NCBI GenBank assembly: GCA_958496175.1
Contig: OY292275.1
Span: 35,169,701 to 35,233,700 of the forward strand
Direction of reading: 5' to 3'
DNA length: 64,000 bases
From: Sisyra terminalis
Taxonomy: Eukaryota; Arthropoda; Insecta; Neuroptera; Sisyridae
Shown here: positions 43,441-56,266 of the stretch, one piece after another
How positions within the stretch are numbered: the stretch's first letter is position 1
Layout of the letters: each line of letters starts with the position of its first letter
Position numbers and translations under genes: made by a program
Notes under the pieces: generated by a model
What the model saw: the letters and a program-made list of their open reading frames with translations, nothing else
Database searches by the model: none
Told to the model about the DNA's origin: nothing

Positions 43441-45028
43441 TTGTTAGTAGTAACTGCAATTCGAATTTCTAAATATTTATTCAGTTGATTTGATTCTTTT
43501 CTGTGGAATGTTTGAATTGCGAAATAGAATTTATATGAGTTTCTATCGTATACTATACGGGTTGATCTTTATTCAATTTCACAGTGCAGTCTTGGACACG
43601 TATCTTGTTCAAAAATTCAAAACTATACAACAGAGAGATTGTTTTCATATAAAAAATAATACAAAAACGTTGCATCCATTTCAACTCTAGAAAATTCTTT
43701 TATAGTTTTAAATGAAAAGTTAAACTATTTATATCACTTTGTAACGGTAAATATCAAATGCATACCTACTTCATTTGTAATAAAAAATCATACCAATTTG
43801 GTCTTTTTTAATCAATCGAAAATAACAATCTCTCAACTCAAGTAATTTCTTATTCATTCTATAAACATAGATCCTGATGCATCATTCTATGTTTAACATG
43901 AAAACTTTTCAATTCAATTGACCATTATTAACATCATCGTATAAAGGCATAGAAGTCGAATAATTGTTACTATTGTCAAATGATCGATATAGCTAATCTA
44001 ACAATTAAATAAAGACTTAACAATATTCTACTTATCATCAATAAATTCAATTAAAACTTAAAAGCCAAAGAAAAAAAAACACTGATATGGTCAATGTCCA
44101 ATCCGTTTGAGAGATCCGGTCACTGGCCTTTTGTGTTATAATTTGTATTTAAAATATTGAACTTAAATTAAAATTTGTGATTAATGCGTTGCGTTTTATA
44201 ATCAAAAAAATTTGTTGAAGAAAATATCAAGAAAAAAAATGCCCTCCTTCTTTTCAAGATTAATCATGCTTTTATTTTGTTGAAATTAAGAATGATTTTC
44301 ATATTTTTATGAGTGAAGAAAAAATTTAAATTCCTCATGGTCGATATCACGTAAAAATCGATTGATTTTATGGTTAATCTTCTAACTCTTTCAATACTTT
44401 ATATTCTACTTTTGGATGGTTCATGATTGTCTTTACATTCAATTTGTAAAAAAAGCAGATTTACAATTAGACTGTGAGAAAAGGTGGCTTTAAGTTAATT
44501 CATGGCATATTATATTGGAAGTAAAAAGTGTTTAATTTAGTGGCACGTTCTTATAAATTTCATTGCTTAGTGAGCACAAGAACTGAATTGAATCGGTCTT
44601 GTTGGCATTTAGTTTTTATACTAACCGTTTAATAGATTAAAATTTATTGAAGAAACTCAATAAGTTCGATTAAACAATACAATTTATTAACATTTATAAA
44701 ATAAAAACGGTTTTTTTGGATATTTAACGGTATGAAGTTCTTTTAAGAGTTAAAATACTTGCAAATAAGTAATCAAATGAGATTCGCATGTAAGGAATTG
44801 AAACCTAGTAAATTAACAAGGTTTCCTTTTCAGGTATGGAACAATGAAATTATGAATTTAGTTCCAGAAAATTTCACTTATTTTTAAGCGAAATAGGTGT
44901 TTATGTAAGTGCTCTCTCATTGAGATTGAATTGTATACTACTATACCTATATAACGATAAATGTTAAAACATAAACTGATCATTTTGAATAAAAGGATTA
45001 CATTTATAGGCGCGACCAATAGGATAAA
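43441..45028. other. AT-rich stretch, nothing identified
   Basis: No gene or repeat recognised. TTTCCTTTTCAG at about 44834 is followed by only 17 open codons. Confidence 0.45.
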
Positions 45029-45210
45029 GCCTACTGGTGGCCAAGTGGTCAAGGAGATCGCTCCAAAACTAGTAGGTATTGGGTTCGAATCTCGTAGTCG
45101 AGCAAATCGAGCAAATTTTCGATACTTCTTGATATAAGGATTGTATTAACCCTAGAGCCACTAAACACCTCAGTAGTTATAAGGTAATGGAAAATAACAA
45201 TAAAAAAATA
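45029..45210 (+). mobile_element. tRNA-derived SINE, copy 7
   Basis: Head GCCTACTGGTGGCCAAGTGG and the best B box of the family, GGGTTCGAATCTC. Just downstream CGAGCAAAT is duplicated in tandem, a local change absent from the other copies. The end TATAAGGTAATGGAAAATAA leads into an A-rich tail. Confidence 0.85.
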
Positions 45211-45989
45211 AGATCAACTACAATTCGGTACAATTTGTATTTATTTGTAAGAATTTTATTTGTACAGGTAATAAAATAAATTTTTAAAAATTGTCATGAT
45301 TGCAAGAAAATCTTTCTTTTTTTATTGGCGTAGTTGATTTTACAAACATAAATTTATGAACATACATGTATATAGCTTTCATTGTTTCCTACACCCATGG
45401 TTATCCATAGATTTAAAAAGGCGTTTGATGAGCTATGTAACATAGAAATATGATTAGAATATCTGAACCAAAGTAGCCTATGATAATTTTAATATTAAAA
45501 TATTAAAGGTATTATGAAAAAATACTTTTTTCAATATAAAATTGCATCTGGTACATTGTTAACAGCAATGAAAACGTCTAGCATTCATAAATATGTTCGT
45601 AAAATCAAATATATCTCAATAAAAAAAAAGATTTTATAGTGATTATTTTGAAATTTATTTTTTTACCAAATAAATGCAACTTGTATCGGCAGCTAAACTG
45701 CCCTTACGCTGACCGAAAGACCTATTAGAGTGGCTATATCCATAAATCAGATGTCTTAAAATTCTTTTTTTTTTCAATGTTACTAGCTAACGGATTATAA
45801 CAAGCTGTGCAGTTCTTTCTTCATATCAAATGGGTATTGCTCGGGAACTTGGATACCGAATATAATTTGATGTTGAGTTTTCTACTTAACATATTTTTCA
45901 ACTTCTGTAGGTACTATGTAAAGCTTACATCGTTGTTCATTTAACTTTGTATTTTGATGAATAATAAATGATCGAAAAATATTTTTACT
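45211..45989. other. AT-rich stretch, nothing identified
   Basis: No gene or repeat recognised. Confidence 0.45.
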
Positions 45990-46450
45990 CCCGCTATAGC
46001 CAGTTTAAAAATCTTTCCCATAATGGAAATGTTCTATCAACAACTTATACAAATGGGTTTTTGAAAAATATTCTTTTACTAAATCGAAAATATCACATAA
46101 CAGTTTTATAAAAAAAAACTGCATTTTGTATTTTTTTTTCTAGTTGTTATCAAACAGTTTTACCAAATTCATAAAAAAATGAACTTAGTACTGAAAACGT
46201 GACGATAATTTCCAAACCAATCGCGTGACGTCGCAATGTTAATTTTTACTCATTATTACATGCACTTGATACAATGTTTTTTCATTTATTTAAACGTATC
46301 ATTATTATCAATATATTCATAAATTTATCAGAAATGTCAAATCTTCTAACACATCGTACTTCTTACAAAAAAAAATCCTAAATTTTTTTTAAATGCACCA
46401 CAAGATATTAAACGTTGAAACCAGGGGTTTCGAGCTGTGTAACGAGCGAA
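45990..46450 (+). mobile_element. THAP (P-type) transposon relic, 5' part
   Basis: CGCGTGACGTCGCAATGTTA at about 46223 matches the GACGTC region of the 27290-28150 relic. An ATG at 46334 begins ATGTCAAATCTT, parallel to the MSNL start there, and AACGTTGAAA...GGTTTC matches the segment coding for KRRNKWF. The frame is destroyed. Confidence 0.5.
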
Positions 46451-46911
46451 TCTTAATACGATAGCAATTCATTTTGTCGTTAGGATCATTTTGATGTAAT
46501 TATTTTAAAGTATTACAGTCATTCATTATAATGTTTTTGTACGTATAAATTCAATACTTAGAATATACTTTTTAAAGTCTTACCCAAATCTTAGCAAATA
46601 AAATCTATTAAATTCAGGCAATTTTAATAAACATTTCATAATTGTTAAATAATAATTAAAAACGGTTTTTTAAAGTATATTTGATGAAAATTCTTTTGTA
46701 ATCATAAAGATATTATTCTGATGATTTTTTTTTTAGCTAAAAGAAGATGTAGAGAATTATATTTAGTGCATATTTAGTGAATTATAATTAATGGGAGGTA
46801 GAGCAAAAATTGAAACTTAAACAATCAAATAAATCTTTTAACTTACATTTTGTCAAAGTTGACAACAAATCAAAGTTGTCATTTTTTTTGGAATATTCAT
46901 ATTGACTAGTA
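46451..46911. other. AT-rich stretch, nothing identified
   Basis: No gene or repeat recognised. Confidence 0.45.
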
Positions 46912-47153
46912 ACTTTCCGTGAAATATTTACAGCCCAATACTGCCACAATTGACAAGTGGTAAAAATTGGCAATTGAATGAAATCAAAATGACAATTAAA
47001 ACTATAATAACAATCAGTTAGTTCGAATTTGAGACAATAACTGTATTTCACTCACGCATACATTTGTGTTTACAGTATTTGATCTCTGTCTTTTCCGACA
47101 TACATACGTTTGCCTATTATTGTATTGATAAGGCCATATCCAATATTTAATTA
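46912..47153 (-). repeat. Dispersed repeat R1, partial copy, minus strand
   Basis: Minus strand carries TGGGCTGTAAATATTTCACG then GAAAGTTACTAGT and, upstream, AATAGGCAAACGTATGTATG, matching copy A around 41050 and 41250. Confidence 0.7.
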
Positions 47154-49784
47154 GGAATGGTTGACAGCCTACTACTGTGGAATTAATTTAACATTGTGAT
47201 GAAAAAAAATTGTTAAGTTTTTCGCTTTGACTATTTATATTATTTATATTCTTGTTTTAAACTAAATTAAAAAAATTAAATACTCAGTAGTACCTACTTG
47301 TCTTGATATTTTTTCCCATAATAAGACAAAAATAAGATAAAACTGGACATGGGGAAAAATTGAAGAAAAAAAAAATAACTATAGAAAGTACAATTTAGAA
47401 ATTCTCATAAACATTTTCTATATCTTGATAATATAAAAGTGTAACTTAAAATATATTAATCATGTAGATATCTGAAGTTAAAAACTGTTCTTATATAAGA
47501 AAAGCGACAACTAAAACGGTCGCAAAAGAGATAATAAAACCATTCATTAATATTTTTTTAAATATAAGAAGTTAAGTAATTAAAAATACCAATAAATTAA
47601 TTTAATATGTTGAAAAATACATTTATTTAATGAAGTAATAAAATAATGATTTTTTTGGTTTTAAGAAGGATAAAAGCAGAGCTCAAAAGAGCAAATTTTA
47701 TACTCATCTTAATTATCTCAATTATAAATATCCAGGGAAATCAATTTGCTTCAAAAGTTTAATTTTTAATGTGTTAAAAATATGTTGGAAAAGATAAACT
47801 GTTTAAAAAAGCTCAAATGTATGCATGTGAAATATTTTTATTTACACCTACAGATAATGTTGATAAACCATCAAAAAATAAAATAAGTACAATGATAATC
47901 TGATATTTACTCTAATCAAATGGTTGTTAACCCTTACCCAATAAAAAAATTATCTGTAAAATATTATTAAATTTGTTTAATGAATGTTTATCAATGATAC
48001 ATTTTGCATTCAAAAGTTGCTCCACTCCCAGAAAAGAAGGAACTATTTTTATTTGTCTAAAGTTTCATTTTCATTTGGGTAATAATAAACAAAATACGAT
48101 TTCGATTGTTGAAGCAGTAGTAATTGAAATTAACATTTAAATTAAAAAAAAAAGTGTTTATGTGTGTAAATGTAAAATATCCAAATTATCAATTAATTAC
48201 ATCCAATAATTACAAGTCGATAAACATTGTTTACGAAGAAAAAATGTATACAAAACTTCAAACAAAAACTGTTCAATTTTTAATTTAATTTAAAAAACTA
48301 GTTTTGTCATTGTAGAGAAACAGTATAAACTAAAAATGTTTGGCATATTTTTTCATGCTTCCGGTTACCTGACAGACTCTATAAATTCAATGTTAATTAT
48401 TGAACAAATGAAACATTTATGTTATCATATAAATATTATGTTTTCAGATGGGTTTGTATTATAATATTTTATATAAATATTGTATCACTGCGTTTGTATT
48501 TGATTTAATTTTAAAAAGATTCCTCAAAATTGGCGAACCGAACAATAATATTCGGTTGGTAATATTGTACTTAGTGCACACAGTATATAATTTTACATTG
48601 CTGTTATACTTTAAGATCTGATGTAGGTGAATCATTAAATCCATAACTACTGAAACAAACAAACGTTACAACATAATGTTTTTTTTTCTAATAAAATCCT
48701 ACCAATTATAAAGTTTATATTTTATATTGGTTATAAAAATCAAGAAGTACAGCTTTTATAAAATACACATAATTGTCGCGTTACAGTTCTCACGTTATGC
48801 GTTAATGATTATAAAATTATATTTTCAGGTAATTAAATAATATTTTTGTATCTGCTTTTTTTGCGTTTTGACTATTTTCTTCAACCGTAATATAAAATAA
48901 TAAAAAAAATCTAAAGTATACCACTCCTATAATTAAATGGAAAGCAAAATCTTAAATAGGTACTATCTTCATTTCATAAATATTATAATTTGTCATTGTT
49001 TCATTAAATGCGATGTCAATAAAATGTTTTAATTTCGAGAGGGTAGTTGATCGTAAGGGTGGGAGAGAGAGTTTAGTCCTTAAAAAAAATTGTAAAGAAG
49101 AAAAACATACACAAGATAAAATGCAAATAAAAGTTAGAAACGGAAAATCATATGTTAAAACGTTTCTAATCATATTAATTCATACTTGTCTAATCCATAA
49201 ATTTACACATGTTTCCATTTTTGCACCTTAGATATCGTTAAATTTCAAATGGATTATCCAATGTTCTCAAATTATCCAATGATTCTGAATATATTTATTA
49301 TTTAATTTACATGCATAAAATAAATATTTCTTTTATTCATATTCTTAATTAGCTAACAAAAAGTTAAACTTTTCATTCTTTTAAAAACCTACGATAATTT
49401 TTTTGGCTTTTAATCAAGTTACTTTGATAAAAAGAGAAGTTATATTTTTCAGCGGCATACGTTAATGTTCTATGAAACAAAAAAGTATCTTCTTCCATGT
49501 TTTTGTGCTTATCATTCAGTTCTATCTAAATTTTACCAATTTTATCTTATTTATTCATTTCATGTTAGTATTAATTTGGTTTCAGAAATGGAGGATAAAG
49601 TTAACTGTGGTTAGTCATAGTCAGTTAATGTTGCATTCATCACAACGAGGTTCCCTGAAGTACCTATTTTCCAGTAAATCTACATAAAGTATCAGCAACC
49701 AAGATATTTCACAGACTACAAAGATGACTTAATTAAACTTAATTTATAAAAAAAAATATTTTATTTGTGTTTATTCGTGAACAG
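47154..49784. other. AT-rich stretch with exon-like signals near its end
   Basis: Mostly featureless. TTATATTTTTCAG at about 49452 is followed by 54 open codons, and TTTGGTTTCAG by a short open piece at about 49586. These lie upstream of the candidate exon at 49785 but do not connect to it in a way I can support. Confidence 0.35.
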
Positions 49785-50009
49785 GCGATATATATTTGGC
49801 TATGTGAAGAACATGAATTTTTAAAATTGATGCCCCAAACATTGAATGACTGCTATTGTAATTTATTTATCGGCATTACAAAATATGCAAGCGACACTGA
49901 AAGTTGTAATGCTTTCAAGTCGCACGGCCTGTCATTCGGAATCATAGGGATGTGTGAACCCCAATGTCTTCATCTTTATATTTTCATTTCAATATTGTCG
50001 CATCAATAA
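49785..50009 (+). CDS. Candidate terminal coding exon, Cys-rich, unrecognised
   Basis: After TTATTCGTGAACAG the frame stays open for 74 codons to TAA. The peptide has seven Cys, including CYC and, further on, CNAFKSHGLSFGIIGMCEPQ followed by C. It ends in a hydrophobic LHLYIFISILS stretch, as in secreted or membrane-anchored proteins. Cys is much more frequent than AT-rich noncoding sequence would give, and the block is GC-richer. The C-x(n)-G-x(n)-C-x3-C spacing loosely recalls Cys-rich extracellular modules, but I cannot name one. Confidence 0.3.
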   Translation, partial: AIYIWLCEEHEFLKLMPQTLNDCYCNLFIGITKYASDTESCNAFKSHGLSFGIIGMCEPQCLHLYIFISILSHQ

Positions 50010-51719
50010 TATTGTTCATTAATTTTTTTACCGTAAGCTGGGTGCTATTACAAAGACGTGGTTAGTTTATATGTTCCACAGCCCATTAATGGTTACTGAT
50101 TCGACTTTTAATTACAGATTATGAGGTGGTAGTCCGAAGACTTCTAGCGAATTTAAAAATTCTATTTATAATTGTCAACATCATCTTGATTAGTAATGGA
50201 ATCAACCGAGTTGCATGACATCAATTCGCCAGTTATCTTTTTTTGAATCTGAATACGCATTTCGTTGTATCTAATCAACGTTTATTGGAGCCTATAAAAC
50301 ATGTTCGCTGAACCAAATATAATTTTTGTAATTTTGAACAAAGTTTGGGAACACTATCTCGATGAGTTCCATCTTTAACTTAGTAAAGTGGCAAAAATTG
50401 GTAGGGATGTATTGGTAGGGAATGTATCCAGATGATGTGTCAACAGAAATTTTGCCATTACCAGTATCGAGAAATTGTTTGGAAATCACTTTTCCAGATT
50501 AGTCGTCCTGCATTTCGAATTGCAGAAGTGGACGACTTCAGACATTAAGGATCGACTTCTGTCTAAAAAATAAATGCTTGCCTCAAATTATCAATTTTAT
50601 GGAGCCATATGAAGAAATTTCACCTGGAAGAAAACATAAGAATTGCATTGTTAAACGATCCATCTGCAGAAGATTTATCCTAGAAATGAGTGAATATCGA
50701 TAATAGGCGTGTTATTCGTTTGAATTTTCATTCAAATTAAACTGATTAAAATGTTATTCTGCTGTTTTGTAAAATATTTGAATGCGACAAAATTGAAAAA
50801 ATTCGAACGAAATGAAGTCAATACGCTTGATTCGTCGACAAGAACACTGTCATTATCGAGATTCAAAAATTGTTTCGAAAATTCTTTAGTAAATGGATTA
50901 AATTAAATTAAACTTTTTCACATTATGTCATAGATTTTATGATTTTTAGAAGTAGTTTATTTTATTGGCGAAATCTGAACTTGGATTGATTGGCAATGTT
51001 TGGGAGAAATCGCCAATTAGTAAATCATTGCGCTTTCAAAAAAGTAAGTCATTGCGTAGAACTTCCAATGGTTTCAATAGTTATATGCCTTTTTTAAATA
51101 AAAATTACTGACAATATTAAATTGACACATAAGTGTGGATGAAGTGAATTGCCAATTGCATAAAATGCCAAGCCTAATTTATTTAAAAACTCATTTTATT
51201 CATTTTTTTTTCCACGAACTGTTTAGATATGTTAATAGTTATTCTGCTATTTGGAGCGACGACGAATCTAACAAATCATATATCATCAAAATCGGTCTAG
51301 TCATTTTTTTAGCTCTAATTGGTCTAACTTTCCCTAGTTTGTTTTATATATTGAAGATATCTGATTTGACAAACTTCGTATGTCAAGATGCTTCAATGGA
51401 GAAAATCACTCCGAGGGCAACGCATGAACCCAAATACATAGCTTCAATAGAGCAAATCGTCAGCCTAAAGTTTTAATCTGCCACGCCACTTTTAAATTTT
51501 TTTGGTTTTTTTGTCCCAGTAGGAAGGAATAAAAATTCTATCAAATGACAAACTGATAAATCTCTTTAAATATAGAAATTTCTCAATATATAACATGCAT
51601 CGGAAACCTGTTTTATGTAGTAACTTATGTAGCTTATATTCACTTTTTTCCTTTCTCTGGAAAAACTGTTAAAAAGAAATTAGCAGCTTAACACCTTAGA
51701 CCGACGAAATGTGTTGGTT
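50010..51719. other. AT-rich stretch, nothing firm
   Basis: A hairpin GTCGTCC...GGACGAC lies at about 50510-50545. A 113-codon plus-strand frame (51135-51476) is rich in Phe, Ile and Leu and has no recognisable family. Confidence 0.4.
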
Positions 51720-51912
51720 AACTTGCAATTGAAATAATTGATTTTTGTTTTTTATAAATTTTTTATTATCTTTTTATATATATTCTAATGAAGTATTGAA
51801 CTTAATTTTATTCAGTTTATTATTAAAAATTCAAATTAAGTGTAATTACAATATTCATTCATAAAACACTACGTTCATTGCCTGTTAGGCAGTACGAAGT
51901 TTGCTGGGTCAG

Positions 51913-51945
<33 letters not shown>
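51720..51945 (+). mobile_element. LINE-like 3' end with (AT)n tail
   Basis: Ends AGTACGAAGTTTGCTGGGTC then AGCTA, the same terminus as at 25770, followed by an uninterrupted (AT)n run at 51913-51943. A microsatellite tail directly after this terminus is typical of RTE-like elements. The upstream limit is arbitrary. Confidence 0.45.
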
Positions 51946-52220
51946 CTATTTTAAATTGAATATGTACATTTGTATTTTATCGTTATAACATCGTAATTAT
52001 AACGACAGTTTTCTGTAATAAACACAATGTAAAAGTACGATGTTACATTTGGAAACTTTTCTGTAAGCGTAAATGAATATATAAATATTCCATATACCCG
52101 TAAAAGAGACAGAATTACTAATATATCTGCCTTTACTCTCTGGCTTCTCAACGAACACATGAATACAAGTGACACTACTTGAGCTTGCTAGCATCGCTAA
52201 TTCCATTGACCTTATACCTG

Positions 52221-52672
52221 GGATAATTGTTCAATAGATAAAAATTAATCTGTTAGATAAATTCTTTACATATTCTTGAGTGAAAGTACAGGGAAAAAAA
52301 CATAGTAAAAATTTGAATAATACATTGTATAATATTTGTTATTCATAATTACAATGCTGGAATCCAACGAACGTATTATAATTTTTACGATAGCACATCG
52401 TAAAAATAGTTTATGTACTTCTCTAAGCCCATGCATCGTCATGCATCATAATGCGTCGAATTAACAACAAGTGACCCTGCTAGCATAGACTTAGTACATG
52501 ATCTATTTTTACGATACTTGATCGTAAAAATTACAAGACGTTCGTTTGGTTCCAGCACTGTAATTATGATTAACAAATATTCTAACGATGTATTATTTGA
52601 ATTTGAACTATAATTTTTTCCAGGTATTCTCACTCAGGATATGTATAGGATTTTATCTATTAAACAACGATC
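52221..52672. mobile_element. Foldback element with arms of about 180-200 bp
   Basis: Left arm 52221-52419, right arm 52493-52672. Matching inverted blocks include GATAATTGTTCAATAGAT, TTGAATAATACATTG, CATAATTACAATGCTGGAA and GAACGTATTATAATTTTTAC. Each arm contains its own hairpin, TTTTTACGAT...ATCGTAAAAA. The loop of about 73 bases has no coding content. Frames crossing it (such as 52439-52633 minus) are artefacts of the repeat. Confidence 0.9.
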
Positions 52673-53458
52673 TTAGATATATGGTTTATTTATCCATAAA
52701 TGAAAATACCGGCCTTATAAGTATGATATAAAAAGCGGTATTGGTTATGTATATTTATGTTTTGTCAGTTTGCCATTCTCGTATTTAAACGAGTATACTT
52801 AATACATAATATAAAACGAATAGATTATTTTGTAAATAAATTTCCAAGTCATCTTCATAAAATTAATCAGATGTAAAGTCTGTGTGGTCAGAGCTTTGAG
52901 ATTTGATTCTTCGCTTAAAAACTCTTAACTACTATGAAATTGTGAATGACTTACTATTCACGGATTTACTGATTCCAACGATAAGCACTGCAACCAATCA
53001 ATTGTTATTAGAGATCGATCACGATCATTTAGTTTCGTTTTTTTTATTTTGTATTTATTTTTTTCGAATATTGTTTCCACGATTAATATTTAAGAAACAT
53101 GTATTAGTCGGTAATGTAAAAATTAAGACATTTTGATATGCGGAAAAATTAATTGTGATGTAAAGTAAGACGCTTTGAACAATGACTTGCAGATTTATTT
53201 TTTCGTTTTACTTTAGAACCTCTGTTATTTAACATTATGAGTTGGTATCTATATGACTTGGAAAGTTGTATTCTACAATCTATACAATGAAATTAAAATA
53301 ATTGACTTAATGTACAAATAATAGTGTATTTGTGGTTTGATGTGCTTTATCTTTTGTTGGAAAAACTTGACTAAACAAATCAAACTTGAAAAATTTTCAA
53401 ATTAAATAAATTACTTTCATTTCATCCCATTTTGATGAGCAGAAAGTCAATAGACAAA
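52673..53458. other. AT-rich stretch, nothing identified
   Basis: No gene or repeat recognised. Confidence 0.45.
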
Positions 53459-53590
53459 CACTGGCTGAAAGAACAAGAATGGGCCAAATACAAACAAAAT
53501 CCTATTGAAAATCTTTGTTGATTGGCTGTACGACAAAGCTTTCAATGTTTTCCATCGTCCCTACAGTTCTTTATAAATATCACCTTATAG
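53459..53590 (+). pseudogene. Tc1/mariner transposase remnant
   Basis: One frame reads HWLKEQEWAKYKQNPIENLC, then TGA, then LAVRQSFQCF. W-L-K-E-(Q/K) followed by N-P-I-E-N-L-W is the block around the third catalytic acid of D-D-E Tc1-like transposases; here the linker is shortened (the S-P-D-L part is lost) and Trp has become Cys. It is a different lineage from the 23278-23480 remnant. Terminal repeats were not found. Confidence 0.65.
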
Positions 53591-55224
53591 TATTGCAAAA
53601 AATACAGACATTGTGAAAATCTTTTTTTAAAAGAAGAAGAAATCTCAGGACTATACAAACTATCTTCCATATTGAAACAAACTGTATAATTTATTAAAAA
53701 TAGAACTAAGTAAAAATACTACAATATTAATTTATTTGATATATTGGAAAAATTTTTGAAAAGGCATTAAATCTAAACGGAAAAAAAATATAATATTGAT
53801 AACATTTTTTATGTTTGATTTATGTATTTTTCTCAATTGGTTGATTCAATGATTCATAATTGTACATATTTAATTAGCAAGTATTGAATATGCATTTGTA
53901 GCCACATTGCATTTAGTTCATGTCAATATTATACAATGTATTAGATAAAAGATTAATAAAGACTAGAGATATAATAAATTTACATTTTAAGATAATCTCA
54001 ATGTTATGATAAAAATACTGAAGCAGGTAAATAAGGCTATAAAAATTTATATATTTTTTTCTTCTTGTGAAAGATTTATTACGCAACTCAATGAAGTTTC
54101 TGTTGAATTATTGAACTCTACCATAAATTTATTCCGTAAAAATTGCTCCTAGAAAATATTAATTTAATTTGTTCTAATGCTTTTTACTCTATAAAATTCA
54201 ATTGCCTTTTTATATATGTTAAAATAAGTAGTTTTATTTAATTTAGCCTAACGGAAATTTTATTTTTCATTATAAGGAAATTATACTTAAAAGTTTATTA
54301 ATGAAGAGTTGCATTTTTAATCGAAAATTTTAATTTCTCTAATTGATTGTTGCAATCAAATAACAGTTTTCCGAACTAATTATCCAATGACAATCACTCC
54401 AACTAATAAAAAGGATCAACGTTGAGAAATTGTTTTGAAGTATTTATGAAAGATTTACGAACTTCTTTTGAATAAATTGAAATAAGTTTTCGTTTGATTA
54501 TCAATTCTTAATATCTCTTAAGTCATTTCACTGTTACGTAATTGAATGAACCTTAAACGACCTCTCATCTATGTCTAATATGAAAATGCAATGTATAAAT
54601 TGAAACGTATTTTTATCGTTCTTTTAATACATCAAGAATGAATAAATTTAATTGATTTCTTTGTTATAAAAAATGAAATTAATTGATAAACGTTCACGCT
54701 GTTTGTAGGTTTATTTGAATAAGCAAACTCATTTAAATATCAACGTTTATCATATTATTCAATGGATAAGTTTATTGAACTAAATATTTTGTATTTATTG
54801 CTTAAGTGTTTGAATAGTATTCATAACTTTGAGGCAATTTCTTCGCTGTGTAGTAAGCTTACCTTAATGAACGGAAAATAAAAATTAGAATTATAAAAAT
54901 TACTTTATTTCATCTTTTGTAGAACAAGACAAGTATAACTACAGTAAATAAATAAACATTATTAAGGGGAAAAAAGAATAAGATACATATTTCTGTTTTA
55001 AGGTACCATTGCCAATTACAAATGTGAGTTAGTTAAATATAACAAATATCATATTATAATTTATTTGCTGGTTTTCGTGATTTAATATAAGTGATTTCCT
55101 ACTAAGTAGAAAATGTTCTGTTTGTAAGAAAAAAAGCATAAAAAGTAAAAAAAAACATTCAATTTACTTATATTAATATATCGCCCAGGGTTGATGCTTT
55201 TTTCCTATAAAATAAAAATTTAAA
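53591..55224. other. AT-rich stretch, nothing identified
   Basis: No gene or repeat recognised. Confidence 0.5.
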
Positions 55225-55270
55225 AGCCAAATGGTGACTGAGTAGTCAAGGTGGTCCCTCCAAAACTAGT
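55225..55270 (+). mobile_element. tRNA-derived SINE, copy 8, head only
   Basis: GCCAAATGGTGACTGAGTAG then TCAAGGTGGTCCCTCCAAAA, CTAGT: the head of the SINE up to just before the B box. The rest is absent. Confidence 0.65.
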
Positions 55271-56194
55271 TACGTTACGATAATTCTTTTCTCCCATCTT
55301 ATGACGCCTAGAGAAGTATAGCTTTAATAGCAAAATGGGGCTTAAAAACTTTTGTAAGATTTTTCCAAAATTGTCCCATTTATGTGAATTGTTGTAAAAC
55401 TACAAGTTAAAAAACACTGCAAGAAATCCAAAAAAAAAAAAGTTTTTCAAACCACCAATCTATATTGCTACATTTTACGTGCATCAAATACTTTCAATGA
55501 ATATACATTCTATTCTTTTTTCTTTGTCCATGCTTGGCAGAAATTCATTAAAAAGTACCATCTTTCTTTTTGATGGTAAACTATTTGAAATATCCAAAAA
55601 AAAAAAATAAAACATTTTAAAAGAGATGTCATCTACTTTGTTTTTTTGAGTAGTCGAGAGTTGATAATCATCCTTAATTAGGTTTATTTTACGGTACATA
55701 CAATCTCCCGAAGTTTTGGTGGAATTGATTCCTAATTTGAATATGAGTTTAATGAATTAATTACCTAATTCAATGTATTTGCTGCAATTGAGGCTTTCTT
55801 CTATGAACTCTTAACAATTCAATATAATTCTGAACACAAAAAATATAGTTTTATTCAGATATAAAATAATTTATTAATAATCTTACTTGGGTTACTTGAG
55901 TTGAGCTAAGTTCTTGGATTGAAGAAAATATAACCATAAAATTATGGCATTGATTGTTTAATAATGAAAATTAAGTCCCCTTTAAAGCCCTGGAGCTCCT
56001 GTCAGGGAGTCGTTATATATTTTAGTATTATAAAAAATTATGAAAACATAATCAGAGGAACGATATCTAATCGTCGAAATCAATCAAATTTTCACAATAC
56101 TTTATCTGATATGTTGATAAATAATCAACTAATATTTATTAATTATTAAGATTAATGGTAAAAAATAAAGTTTTGTTGGACACTAATATCTACC
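55271..56194. other. AT-rich stretch, nothing identified
   Basis: No gene recognised. A short palindrome around GGAGCTCC lies at about 55989. Confidence 0.45.
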
Positions 56195-56266
56195 AATTTT
56201 GAAGAGTGGTCCATTTTTATGATTTGAAAACCTTGGTATGAAAAAGTTTGAGAAGCACTGCTCTAA
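56195..56266. mobile_element. Possible hAT-type terminal fragment
   Basis: AAAAGTTTGAGAAGCACTGC at about 56244 resembles a widespread non-autonomous DNA-transposon end. No partner end is found, so this is tentative. Confidence 0.25.

Noticed and set aside
51135..51476. 113-codon plus-strand frame with a hydrophobic middle
   Set aside because: No family signature and no splice or initiation context; the length is within chance expectation.
52439..52633. 64-codon minus-strand frame
   Set aside because: It is contained in the loop and right arm of the 52221-52672 foldback.
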